Below, one piece after another: positions 7,702 through 16,133 of a stretch of DNA of 46,209 nt. Numbering within the stretch: the first letter of the stretch is position 1; the number at the start of each line of letters is the position of its first letter. The position numbers were made by a program, and so were the translations under genes. The notes beneath the pieces are model-generated. The model did not search any database. It was given only the letters and a program-made list of their open reading frames with translations, and had not been told where the DNA came from. The DNA comes from JBBIWA01 sp037439425 (GTDB lineage: Bacteria; Acidobacteriota; Blastocatellia; RBC074), in the NCBI GenBank assembly GCA_037439425.1, contig JBBIWA010000041.1, positions 1-46,209 on the forward strand, given 5' to 3'.

Positions 7702-7731
7702 AGTGACAACAGGATCGGCTTACTGTTATGC

Positions 7732-8754
7732 TCAAGAGCGAGCGCATCCAGCCGGGGCAGCAGCCTCTTCGACCCGGCTGAAGTAAGTCTTCTGCACCTG
7801 TGCTTCGATCCAGCTATAGGTGCGAGCCAGGCCTTCTTCCAGCGAGACCTCCGGTTCCCAGCCCAGCACCTGGCGCAGACGGGTGTTATCCGAATTACGG
7901 CCCCGCACACCCTGCGGGCCAGGCACATGCTTTTTGATAATGCGGATGCCAGCGATCTCGGCTATGATATCAGCCAGTTGATTGATCGTGACCATGCGAT
8001 CCTGGCCCAGGTTAAGCGGCTCGTGATAATCAGAGCGCATGAGTTTGTATAGTCCAGTGACACAATCATCAATATAGCAGAAGGAGCGAGTTTGTTCACC
8101 ATCTCCCCAGATCTCGACTTCAGGATTGCCAGTAAATTTAGCTATGGCCACCTTGCGGCAGAGGGCGGCCGGGGCTTTCTCGCGCCCACCATCCCAAGTC
8201 CCTAAAGCTCCAAAGATATTGTGAAAGCGCACGATGCGCGTCTCGATACCATACTCTTCTCGATAATGTAAGCACAATCGTTCGGCAATCAGCTTCTCCC
8301 AACCGTAAGCATCTTGAGGCTGTGCCGGATAGGCATCCTCTTCCTTAAGCGGCGCGACATCGGCCTGCATCTGTTTATATTCCGGATAGACACAGGCTGA
8401 GGAGGTGTAGAGGTAACGTTTGATGCCGTTTTGGCGCGCCGCTTCCAGGGTATGGATATTGATCAGTGAGTTATTGTGCAGAATTTCAGCGTGATGTGCT
8501 GAGATAAATCCCATGCCACCCATATCGGCCGCTAATGCATATACTTCCTCCATCCCTTCCGTCGCTTGCAGGCAATTCTCCCAGCGCCGCAGGTCGAGCA
8601 GGAGAAACTCGTCTGCCTCGGTAGGGGCGTACTCCGGATACTTGAGGTCTACGCCTCGCACCCAGTAGCCCTGTCGCTTGAGAAAATTAGTCAAATGATG
8701 GCCAATAAAGCCACCGGCACCTGTGACGAGCACTTTGACTTGATTGTTTACCAT
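7732..8754 (-). CDS. GDP-mannose 3,5-epimerase-like NAD-dependent sugar epimerase
   Basis: A 340-residue extended short-chain dehydrogenase. The Rossmann motif GAGGFIG is at residues 12-18 and the catalytic Tyr150/Lys154 are in DAYGWEK. The stretches ALAADMGGMGFI (74-85) and SSACVYPEYKQ (118-128) are characteristic of GDP-D-mannose 3',5'-epimerase, which makes GDP-L-galactose/GDP-L-gulose. Other NDP-sugar epimerases lack the MGGMG stretch. It would supply an activated sugar to the polysaccharide made by this cluster. It lies 30 bp upstream of the carbamoyltransferase in the same orientation. The exact product is not certain from sequence alone. Confidence 0.88.
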   Translation of the reverse strand: MVNNQVKVLVTGAGGFIGHHLTNFLKRQGYWVRGVDLKYPEYAPTEADEFLLLDLRRWENCLQATEGMEEVYALAADMGGMGFISAHHAEILHNNSLINIHTLEAARQNGIKRYLYTSSACVYPEYKQMQADVAPLKEEDAYPAQPQDAYGWEKLIAERLCLHYREEYGIETRIVRFHNIFGALGTWDGGREKAPAALCRKVAIAKFTGNPEVEIWGDGEQTRSFCYIDDCVTGLYKLMRSDYHEPLNLGQDRMVTINQLADIIAEIAGIRIIKKHVPGPQGVRGRNSDNTRLRQVLGWEPEVSLEEGLARTYSWIEAQVQKTYFSRVEEAAAPAGCARS

Positions 8755-8915
8755 TTATTCCCCTCGCGTGCATATCCAGGGAAAAACATCTTCTGGAATG
8801 CTAGAGAAGTTAAGCTCGGCCAAAAAAGAGCAAAAGTTTCGAGCAATGAGTTACACTACTCCCTCAGGAGAGGGAGCAGCTTATCTTTCATTCCCTGAGT
8901 AAGCTGCCACCTCCC

Positions 8916-11294
8916 TTATATGTCCGTCTTTCTAGCCCCATCCTGATCATAACTGTAGTAATACCGGTAGTAATAATAATCATCGTAGCCTTCGCGCTTG
9001 AGATCGAGATTATTCAGCACCACTCCCAAAGTCCTGGCTCCGACGGCAGCCAGCTCCTGACGGGCGCGGCGCAAAATATCACGTTTGCTCTTTCCACCGT
9101 AGACTACCAGTATCACACCATCCACGAGCGTGGAGAGGATGACCGGATCGGTGACGTGCATAATCGGCGGTGAGTCGATCAAAATATGGTCATAACGCTC
9201 GGAGAGAGTCCGCAGCAGATCTTTCATCCTCTCAGAACCGACCAGCTCGGCCGGATTGGGCGGAACAGGGCCGCAGACGAGTAAAGAGAGATTGGGTATA
9301 GGTAATGGCTGAAGCAATTCTTCGAGATCAACATTGCGTGAAAGATAGGTCGTCAGTCCGCGCGCATTACTTACGCCGAAGATTTTATGAGTGCGGGGCC
9401 GGCGCATATCAGCGTCTATGATCAACACCGAGGCGCCAAGATTGGCCAGCGAGATTGCCGTGTTGATGGTCGTGGTGGTCTTACCTTCTCCGGGCTGGCT
9501 GCTGGTGAACAGGACCGTCTTGGGCGGACCGCCTGCTGTGGAAAGCAAGACGGAAGTCCTGAGCGCGCGATAGGCTTCGACGGCCGTGGAGAATGATCGC
9601 TGCTCGGTGGCATCTTCCACCAGTGGAACAATACTCACCAGCTTGCTTCTACCGGCGCTGCTGAGCGCCTTCTGATGAGGGCTGACCACAGGCAAGCTGG
9701 CCGTTTTTCCGCCGATTGACGGGATCACGGCGAGTGTGGGCAATTGAGCATAGCGCGTGACATCGTCTATGCTCTTGATGGTATTGTCCAGATAGGCCAG
9801 CAAGAACGCCAGCCCGATACTGGCCATCAGGCTCAAGACAAACCCCAACATAATCGTGCTCAGGCGTTTTGGGCCGGCCGGGTAGCGCGGCTGCTTAGCT
9901 GGCTCGATGACGCGGATGTTGCTGTATTGCTCGATCACCTGAACGCGGGCCTGCTGTGCTTTCTGGAGAAAATCATTATAGAGCGACTTGGTCGTCTCCA
10001 CATCCTGCTTGAGGAGATTGAAGAGGATAGCTGACTGGTTCTCCCTGGCGGCTTCAGCTTTGGCGCGCTCCAGCGCGGCTTTAAGCGACTGCTCATCGCG
10101 CAAGGCGCGCTCGTAATCAGCTTTGAGCTTCTCTTCCAGCGTTTTACTCCCCTCTTTGATCTGCTTCTGGATCGCAGCCATCTGCTCTTGTAATTCGAGG
10201 AGTTGGGGATTTTCCGGTCCGTACTTGACGCTCAGTTGCGCCTGCCGCGTTCTCAACTCTACCAGTTGGGCTTGCAACTCGGCCACCTGGGCTGATTTCG
10301 GCCCCAGATCGGCGAAGACCTCGGGCAATTGCGCGACGCGCCCCTGTTTGACTTCTTCATAGATCGATTCTTTGACGCGGCGATCCACCTCAGCGCGCGT
10401 GGCCTGATCGTGCAAAGCGGAGAGCTTGGCCACGGTTAAGGTCTCCTTGCCTTCACCCGATAAGGAGAAGATGCCTTTTTCGCGGGTGTAGTCGGCCAGC
10501 GCCTGCTCTGCCTTCTCGACATCGGCTTTCAAAGCGCGTGTGGTCCTCTCCAGCCAGGCGAGAGCGCTCTTAAACCTTTCAGTCTTACCCTCGTGGTTGC
10601 GCTCTCTGAACTTCTTTGAAATGCCGTTGGCGACCAGGGCGGCTATGGCTGGATCCGTGTGCGTGTAGGAGATCTTCAACGCGCGGGTATCGCGAATCTG
10701 TTCGATCTTCAGGCCCGCCGCAATCATATCCACGTAAGGAGCCAGGCGCGCGCTCTCTTCTGGCGAGCGCGCCGTCTCTTCTTCGAGCCCAGGCGGCGAC
10801 GGCGGTTTGTTCTCCTGCTGCTTGTTGCCTGAGTCTGAGAAAGCGCTCCCTTTCTGGCCGAGATCGAGAAACTGCGGATTCTGATCCAGCTTCAGGTCCA
10901 CGACTACATCCTCCAGCAGCGCCCGGCTCTGCAGCATCAGCATCTTGGTCTTGATGTTGATCAAATAGTGCGGATCGAAATCATCGCTCAAGAGGACATC
11001 GCCAGCCTTAACCAGAGAGCCGCTCTCTTTGCCGATCTCAACGATGGTCTCGGCTTGATAAATATTCCGGGTTTGGTACATCCGGATGGCGACCAAGGTC
11101 GTGACGATAGTGACCAGAGAGAGGATCAGCAGCTTGCGCCGGCGGACGATGCGCCACATCTCGCGCAAGTCAAGGCCACTTTCACCCTCCTCAACGTAAC
11201 CGAGCAGGCGCGGATCACGCTGCGGCAACTCGGCTGGGATGGTCGGGGCGAGGTCCTGGGGTGAGGATCTTTCCAGATGATCCGACATCAACAC
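8916..11294 (-). CDS. Wzc-type polysaccharide co-polymerase / bacterial tyrosine autokinase
   Basis: A 792-residue inner-membrane protein controlling polysaccharide chain length and export. The N-terminal Wzz domain has a first membrane segment at about 54-72 and a long periplasmic coiled-coil part (about 240-450). The second segment (about 479-501) follows the proline-rich KQPRYPAGPKR. The cytoplasmic BY-kinase domain has Walker A PGEGKTTT (601-608), Walker A' DADMRRP (627-633) and Walker B ILIDSPP (704-710). The tail has nine tyrosines within residues 770-782, the autophosphorylation cluster. Kinase and anchor are fused, as in proteobacterial Wzc, rather than split as in Firmicutes. It lies downstream of the wza-like gene. 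Confidence 0.95.
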   Translation of the reverse strand: MLMSDHLERSSPQDLAPTIPAELPQRDPRLLGYVEEGESGLDLREMWRIVRRRKLLILSLVTIVTTLVAIRMYQTRNIYQAETIVEIGKESGSLVKAGDVLLSDDFDPHYLINIKTKMLMLQSRALLEDVVVDLKLDQNPQFLDLGQKGSAFSDSGNKQQENKPPSPPGLEEETARSPEESARLAPYVDMIAAGLKIEQIRDTRALKISYTHTDPAIAALVANGISKKFRERNHEGKTERFKSALAWLERTTRALKADVEKAEQALADYTREKGIFSLSGEGKETLTVAKLSALHDQATRAEVDRRVKESIYEEVKQGRVAQLPEVFADLGPKSAQVAELQAQLVELRTRQAQLSVKYGPENPQLLELQEQMAAIQKQIKEGSKTLEEKLKADYERALRDEQSLKAALERAKAEAARENQSAILFNLLKQDVETTKSLYNDFLQKAQQARVQVIEQYSNIRVIEPAKQPRYPAGPKRLSTIMLGFVLSLMASIGLAFLLAYLDNTIKSIDDVTRYAQLPTLAVIPSIGGKTASLPVVSPHQKALSSAGRSKLVSIVPLVEDATEQRSFSTAVEAYRALRTSVLLSTAGGPPKTVLFTSSQPGEGKTTTTINTAISLANLGASVLIIDADMRRPRTHKIFGVSNARGLTTYLSRNVDLEELLQPLPIPNLSLLVCGPVPPNPAELVGSERMKDLLRTLSERYDHILIDSPPIMHVTDPVILSTLVDGVILVVYGGKSKRDILRRARQELAAVGARTLGVVLNNLDLKREGYDDYYYYRYYYSYDQDGARKTDI

Positions 11295-11439
11295 TCTCCA
11301 GACTTGAGCTCGCTAAGAGCGAAGCAAGCAGCGAGCAAAGAGGAGAGATGGCGAGCAGTAAGCAGCGATCAGTGAGATACCGCTCACTGCTCGCTCCAAA
11401 TCGCTGCTGGCCGCTTACCGCTCGCTTGGCAGGGGCGAG
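11295..11439. repeat. Inverted repeat between the wza-like and wzc-like genes
   Basis: The segment 11318-11431 contains facing copies of agcgagcaaagagg / gctcgctcc and of gcgagcagtaagcagcgat / atcgctgctggccgcttacc. It could form an imperfect hairpin in the mRNA between the two genes. No T-run suggests a terminator. Confidence 0.6.
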
Positions 11440-12483
11440 TTAGCGGCGGAGGATGACATAGGGCACCGTTCCCAAGAAGCCGGTGCTGAAGGAATTGAGA
11501 ATTACACTGCCGACAGACTTACTCCGGCTGTTGGGCACAATGATGACGTCATTAGCCTGAATGGCAAGGTCCTCCTTCTTGCCGTTCATAATCGCTTTGA
11601 TGTCGACGCGGATCTCTTTCCGCGTCCCGGTAAATGGGTCGTCGCGGAAGATGACCGCATTGTCATCAGCCGCTCTGAAAGTAGTGCCCTGAGCAAGCGA
11701 GATGGCTTGACGCAGGGTCGTCCCATCCTTGAGCGGGAAAGAGCCGGGGGCGCGGACTTCGCCAGCGACGAAGAAAACGTCCGTAAATGGGATGTTGACG
11801 ATATCTCCAGGTTCGAGCGCAATATTTTGATCAAAGCGCCCGCGCATCAGGCCGCCAATATTGGCCTGAATCCATTCATACCTGGGGATCGTTCCGCCTT
11901 CCTGAGCTGCCTCCTGCGGTTCCTCCGGTTTGATGGCGCGCAGGATAAAGGCCGTCGAGCCGTAGTTATCGGCCAATCCACCCGCGACCGAAATCAGCGT
12001 CAGCAGCGAGGGAGCGCCTTCGATTTGATAGACGCCGGGAGAACGCACGGCTCCTTGAATAAAGAAGGTGCGGCTATTTATCTGCTTGACGATGACTGTC
12101 ACCTGCGGGTCCTTCAGATAGCGGCCGCGCAACCGATCCGCAATGTAGTTTTGCAGCTCTTCGACGGTCTTGTCCTTAGCCGGAACGCGACCGATGTAAT
12201 GCATCAGGAATGTGCCATTAGCATTGACGCGGACCCCAGAAGTTGAGAGTTCCGGCGCATCTCCTATCTGGATCTCGAGCACATCGCCCGGCCCGATCCG
12301 GTAATCTTCATCCGGCGAAACGAGCACGCCCGGCGCATTGGCCCCGCCACTGCTGTTGCCGGAACGGGGCCGGTATTGCTCTTGACCACTCTGCCGCTGC
12401 TGCGCCAGGCCAGCAACGCCGAGCGCAGCAACCAGCACCGCAGTTACCAGGTAGCTTTTAGACCTTGCTCTGACAGTTCTCAT
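11440..12483 (-). CDS. Wza-type polysaccharide export protein (OPX family)
   Basis: A 347-residue secreted protein forming the periplasmic and outer-membrane part of the export channel. The chosen start is ATG 12483, preceded by GAGGTG; the frame is open further upstream, but that part overlaps the previous gene. A signal peptide follows (SYLVTAVLVAALGVAGLAQ), with no lipobox cysteine. The Poly_export domain contains the core YRIGPGDVLEIQIGD and is followed by SLBB domains (RTFFIQGAVRSPGVYQIEG and FFVAGEVRAPGSFPL). It overlaps the polymerase gene by 26 bp, suggesting translational coupling. Classic Wza is a lipoprotein; the missing lipid cysteine here is a variation also seen in other OPX proteins. 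Confidence 0.92.
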   Translation of the reverse strand: MRTVRARSKSYLVTAVLVAALGVAGLAQQRQSGQEQYRPRSGNSSGGANAPGVLVSPDEDYRIGPGDVLEIQIGDAPELSTSGVRVNANGTFLMHYIGRVPAKDKTVEELQNYIADRLRGRYLKDPQVTVIVKQINSRTFFIQGAVRSPGVYQIEGAPSLLTLISVAGGLADNYGSTAFILRAIKPEEPQEAAQEGGTIPRYEWIQANIGGLMRGRFDQNIALEPGDIVNIPFTDVFFVAGEVRAPGSFPLKDGTTLRQAISLAQGTTFRAADDNAVIFRDDPFTGTRKEIRVDIKAIMNGKKEDLAIQANDVIIVPNSRSKSVGSVILNSFSTGFLGTVPYVILRR

Positions 12484-13777
12484 AACGGCACCTCGGGAAA
12501 AGACAGCCGATCTGCGAGACGATGGCTGTCTCGCAGAGAAACAACAAAGCGTTAGAGGGGACTTGCAAATTGAAGTCAAACAGGCTGTGCACCAGGATGG
12601 CGAAGATGCCGCCACCACCACCCAGCGCCAATCCGGCCAACAGCCGATCGCGCACCTGAAGGCCTCGATTGATCAGGCGAAAGAGCGAGACCATAAACCA
12701 GACCGCCAGCGCCCCACCAATGATGCCGCAATCGGCCAGCACCTGCAAGTAATCATTGTGGGCGAAATCAACCATGTACAACCCATTGCCTGGATCATAC
12801 AGATGATAGGCTGTCTGATAAGCGCCATAGCCCACGCCCGCAATCGGATGGGCGACAAAGACGGCCCAGGTGCCTTGCCATAACCAGCCGCGACTCCTAT
12901 AAAGTGTATCCGGCTGCTGCCCTTCGGGAGCAGTGATGGTATTGGTGATGCGGGTAATCACCGGCTCGGCTCCCACCCAGATGACCCCACCGATGATCGC
13001 TACCAAGATAGCGACTACAGCCCCGATGCGCACTAACCTGACGCCGATCTGAGCCTGCCTGTGCGGCCACAGCTTCCCACTCATCGCCACCAAGAACATC
13101 AGCGCGGCGAACAGACTCGTCATCCCGCCTCGCGAAAGCGATAAGACCGACGCGACTCCCATCAAGGCAGCGGCAAAACCCAATAACAGGCGCAGGCCAG
13201 GATATGCGCCCGTTACAATCAATCCCACTGCGACCGGAATCAGCATGTTCATATACCCGGCGAAGTGGTTGCGGTTGAGAAAGGGGCCAGAGGGACTGGA
13301 ACTGGCTTCGACCGAGCTGATCCAGTAGATCTTGCCATTCGAGGTGAAGTGCTGAATCAGGGCAAAGAGCGCCATCGCAGCACCATAGATGACCAGAAAG
13401 TAGGCTAGCTTCTGCAACCGCTCGCGCCCGGTAAAGAAGTTGGCCGCGACGAGGAACAAAATTACCAGGCAGAAGAGCAGAGTGACTGACAAGCGGGTAG
13501 CTTCCACCTCCATCGAAAGGCTCTGTCGTTGCCCCGCGCCATCGGTCAGCGCTACGCTCTGGATCAATCCCAAAACCAGCAGCGCCAGGATAGGCCAGGC
13601 GCTAGCCGGGATCATCACCACCAGTTGCCTGTCAGCCACAGCCTTGATCGCCCACAGCAGCAAAAGCAGCACGGCCGACATCTTCAGCACCATCACCGAC
13701 CATTCTTCGGTCGTGCCGAAGGCCAGAGCCGAGAAGACCACAACCGCGATCAGACTGATGGCGATGAGGCGATCCAT
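12458..13777 (-). CDS. O-antigen polymerase/ligase family membrane protein (Wzy/WaaL-like)
   Basis: A 439-residue polytopic inner-membrane protein with about ten to twelve hydrophobic segments. Between segments lies a periplasmic stretch with PSGPFLNRNHFAGYMNM and, after SLSRGGM, the Wzy_C-type region GVGYGAYQTAY followed by DFAHNDYLQVLAD. The NRNHFAG and HNDYLQ motifs are typical of PF04932 proteins of exopolysaccharide clusters, which join lipid-linked repeat units. With Wza- and Wzc-like genes directly downstream, polymerisation is more likely than ligation. Its 3' end overlaps the wza-like start. Confidence 0.9.
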   Translation of the reverse strand: MDRLIAISLIAVVVFSALAFGTTEEWSVMVLKMSAVLLLLLWAIKAVADRQLVVMIPASAWPILALLVLGLIQSVALTDGAGQRQSLSMEVEATRLSVTLLFCLVILFLVAANFFTGRERLQKLAYFLVIYGAAMALFALIQHFTSNGKIYWISSVEASSSPSGPFLNRNHFAGYMNMLIPVAVGLIVTGAYPGLRLLLGFAAALMGVASVLSLSRGGMTSLFAALMFLVAMSGKLWPHRQAQIGVRLVRIGAVVAILVAIIGGVIWVGAEPVITRITNTITAPEGQQPDTLYRSRGWLWQGTWAVFVAHPIAGVGYGAYQTAYHLYDPGNGLYMVDFAHNDYLQVLADCGIIGGALAVWFMVSLFRLINRGLQVRDRLLAGLALGGGGGIFAILVHSLFDFNLQVPSNALLFLCETAIVSQIGCLFPRCRYENCQSKV

Positions 13778-13838
13778 TCACTGCTTACTTACTATAGATA
13801 GGTCGCCCCTCCAGGGCTGAGAGTTAGAGAAAGCACCG

Positions 13839-13946
13839 AAGGTACCGCAACCGGCAGAACACACGGAAAAGCCGTTAAAGTTACTACACCTAACTGTCCT
13901 TACCATGCTTTACGCTCTCCGTGTGTCCTGCCGGTTGCGGCACCTT
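13839..13946. repeat. 29-bp inverted repeat spanning the 3' end of the TPR gene
   Basis: The left arm, 13839-13867, begins aaggtaccgcaaccggcag. The right arm, 13918-13946, begins tccgtgtgtcctgccggtt. The arms match at 27 of 29 positions with a 50-bp loop. The right arm lies within the coding sequence of the TPR protein and encodes part of its last 18 residues. Confidence 0.85.
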
Positions 13947-15231
13947 TACTCTCCCAGATGCTGAAGTCATCAAACCAGATGATGCCGCGCGTCGGATCGT
14001 CGTAGCTGTAACGGGGGATGCGCCTGACGGTCAAGATCAGAAATGAGGCATCCGGCGGGGCGGTGAAATCCAAACTCATCGGCTGCCAATCTTGCGAGCC
14101 TGCGGCAATCGGGTCTGAAGCAGCCACTGTTGCTCCCTTCTGAGTGATGAGCATCACGCGCGGGCCTTCAGGGGTGAGTAGATTCTCGGTCTTGACGTAA
14201 CAGGCCAGTTTGTAGGCTGCGCCAGGACGAACCTTGATTATCTGCCAGACCTCCCGTTCCAGTCTGGTCGTGTCGCGGCCAGTAAAAGCGATGCGCAACG
14301 AGCTCCTTCCCGTATGGGCCACCGTAGGATCAATGACGACCTGAGCATAGTCACTGGAACTGAGCGTCCAATCGAATTGCGTCAGGCCCTTAAGCTGCCT
14401 CGCTTCAAAGCTGCCGTTCCAGGGCCCGACCCCGTTAGCTTCAGCGCTGCCCATCACCTCCAGCCAGAGGCGGTAGCTCAGCTCGATTTCGCCTGCATCC
14501 AGCAGCGCGTTCAGAAATGCGCCCGCTTCCGGCAGAGTCAACCGGGCAGCACGATCAATCTGGCTGAAGACCTGCGCCGCTTCCGAGATGCGCGCTTGAT
14601 TGAGAAGAAAGCTAGCTAGCCCGAGGCGCGTCTGGGCCATCTCACCGGTAATGGCATCCACAGCCGCAAAATCACCATCCGAGGCGCTCCAGACGACTGA
14701 AAGGGCGACCGGCAGCAGCAAAGGGTCCGTTTCCACAGTCCTGCGAAACTCTGCCAGCGACTGCTCGAACTTGCCCGCGCGAAGCAGCAGATTGGCCAGG
14801 CGCCAATGGACTTCAGTGTAGTTAGGCGCCAGCCGGACAGCGGCGCGCAAGGCCTCTTCCGCTCCGGCCAGATCGCCCTTCATCTCCCTGGCCGTGGCCA
14901 GATACAGGCGCATACTGTAATCCCACGGCGAGAGTTGAACCGCGCGCACTGCCGCCGCCTCTGCCCGCGCAACTGCCTCTTCGTGAGCCAGCGTCTCAGA
15001 CAGCTCGGCCAGCTCGGTATTAGCAAAGCGCGCCTGCACGCGCGCCGAGTGGGGAAAGAGTTCAGCAGCCGCGGCGATCTGTTCCCGGCTGATGAGGCGG
15101 CGCTCGTTGCCGATCACACTGGTCAGCAACTGCCTGTAGACCAAAGTAGCCAGTAGCCCCCACACCACCACGGCCAGCGCGAGGCAGACCAGACGCGCAA
15201 TCAAACTGTGAAGACTAAGTTTGAGGATCAA
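13900..15231 (-). CDS. Membrane-anchored TPR protein of the exopolysaccharide cluster
   Basis: 443 residues: one N-terminal membrane anchor (about 9-31), then tetratricopeptide repeats (about 45-260; for example SPWDYSMRLYLATAREMKGD and PNYTEVHWRLANLLLRAGKF). After these comes a C-terminal beta-sandwich-like domain resembling carbohydrate-binding modules (FDWTLSSSDYAQVVIDPT, HTGRSSLRIAF, and GIIWFDDFSIWE). Similar TPR proteins sit beside Wzy in many clusters and may help polymerisation or assembly; no specific activity can be assigned. The final residues KGAATGRTHGERKAW are encoded by a dispersed inverted repeat, so the C-terminus has probably been rewritten. Confidence 0.75.
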   Translation of the reverse strand: MILKLSLHSLIARLVCLALAVVVWGLLATLVYRQLLTSVIGNERRLISREQIAAAAELFPHSARVQARFANTELAELSETLAHEEAVARAEAAAVRAVQLSPWDYSMRLYLATAREMKGDLAGAEEALRAAVRLAPNYTEVHWRLANLLLRAGKFEQSLAEFRRTVETDPLLLPVALSVVWSASDGDFAAVDAITGEMAQTRLGLASFLLNQARISEAAQVFSQIDRAARLTLPEAGAFLNALLDAGEIELSYRLWLEVMGSAEANGVGPWNGSFEARQLKGLTQFDWTLSSSDYAQVVIDPTVAHTGRSSLRIAFTGRDTTRLEREVWQIIKVRPGAAYKLACYVKTENLLTPEGPRVMLITQKGATVAASDPIAAGSQDWQPMSLDFTAPPDASFLILTVRRIPRYSYDDPTRGIIWFDDFSIWESKGAATGRTHGERKAW

Positions 15232-15416
15232 CTTCCCGGCAGGGCTAATGGCTACAAGTTTGGCTTAGGATTGAATGGGCAGGTGACGATTCATCGCCAC
15301 CTGCGACCAGAGGCTACGAGGGTGATTTCACTGAGCCACAAAGCTCACAAAGCAAAATACCTCCCCAGTGGTTACTTCTTCGCGTTCTTCGTGGCCTTCG
15401 TGGTGAAGGGGATTTA
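15232..15416. repeat. Intergenic CTTCGTGG-type repeats
   Basis: At about 15376-15412 there is a run of ttcttcg/cttcgtgg units (the reverse of the ccacgaagg...cacgaag type seen at 20259-20277). Nearby is cactgagccacaaagctcac. No gene or T-rich terminator is seen. Confidence 0.55.
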
Positions 15417-16133
15417 TTACCGGAACGGATTGCACACGCCGACCCGGCTGGGATTAGCCAGGCATCGCGTATTGAAATAGTCGCGACAGATGAGTCTGGT
15501 GCCGAAGATGCCCTCTCTGGGGAACGAGCTGCACGGCGGATCAAACACTCCGGCAGGCCGGCTCAGGATTGTGCTTCTGCTGAAGCGAGGTGGAGCGACC
15601 AAAGGACGAACTTCACCCCCGACTCTCTCAATGCTGCTGCCCGAAGCAACTCGCGCCTGACCGAGCAAGGCTTCGATCCGCGAGCGCCCGCTCCTCGCTT
15701 CAAAGCTTAGCACTACTGGCTGCGGCCCCCCCTCCGACACCAGCGTCCCATCCGCCATCACCAGGGCAATCTTGACTCCGGCTGCGGCGCTCAAGAGCGC
15801 ACGCCCGCTGAGCAAGGCCCCACCAATCATCTCTTCGGAGAAACGGAGCGTCATCTCGGTATCCGGGCCCAGACTGATTCTGCCCAACCGGCCCAGGTTA
15901 ATCGTGGCCGCTCCGGCCGGGGCGGTCTTGATGCGACTCTCGCTGAAGACGGTCACGCCTGAAATCACTGCTACCCCGTTGAGGGTGACCTGATTGGCCT
16001 GCATGAGCTCTCCGGCCAGCTTGGTGGTCGGTCGTGCCATTGCTGAAGTTGCTAACAGAAGACAAGCAGCAATTATTCCGCAAAGAGTCGCTAACCTCTT
16101 TTGCCATCCTGTTTGCCCATTTATCTTCATCAT
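15417..16133 (-). CDS. Secreted FecR-like domain protein
   Basis: 238 residues with a clear signal peptide (KRLATLCGIIAACLLLATSAMA, cleavage near residue 33). The mature part has the pattern of FecR-type beta domains: TLNGVAVISGVTVFSESRIKTA, GRISLGPDTEMTLRF, then SGRALLSAAAGVKI. The gene starts ATG-ATG at 16133/16130 behind an AGGAGG site, the best ribosome site in the cluster. It is the first gene of the minus-strand exopolysaccharide run, so the cluster promoter probably lies in 16134-16330. The cysteine-containing C-terminal tail (from about residue 195) has no recognised similarity. Function unknown; not a sigma-factor regulator, since no membrane segment or sigma gene accompanies it. Confidence 0.7.
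   Translation of the reverse strand: MMKINGQTGWQKRLATLCGIIAACLLLATSAMARPTTKLAGELMQANQVTLNGVAVISGVTVFSESRIKTAPAGAATINLGRLGRISLGPDTEMTLRFSEEMIGGALLSGRALLSAAAGVKIALVMADGTLVSEGGPQPVVLSFEARSGRSRIEALLGQARVASGSSIERVGGEVRPLVAPPRFSRSTILSRPAGVFDPPCSSFPREGIFGTRLICRDYFNTRCLANPSRVGVCNPFR

Noticed and set aside
11440..12621. Longer wza-like protein starting at 12621
   Set aside because: The extra 46 residues overlap the polymerase gene and lack similarity; the ATG at 12483 has a ribosome site and a signal peptide right behind it.
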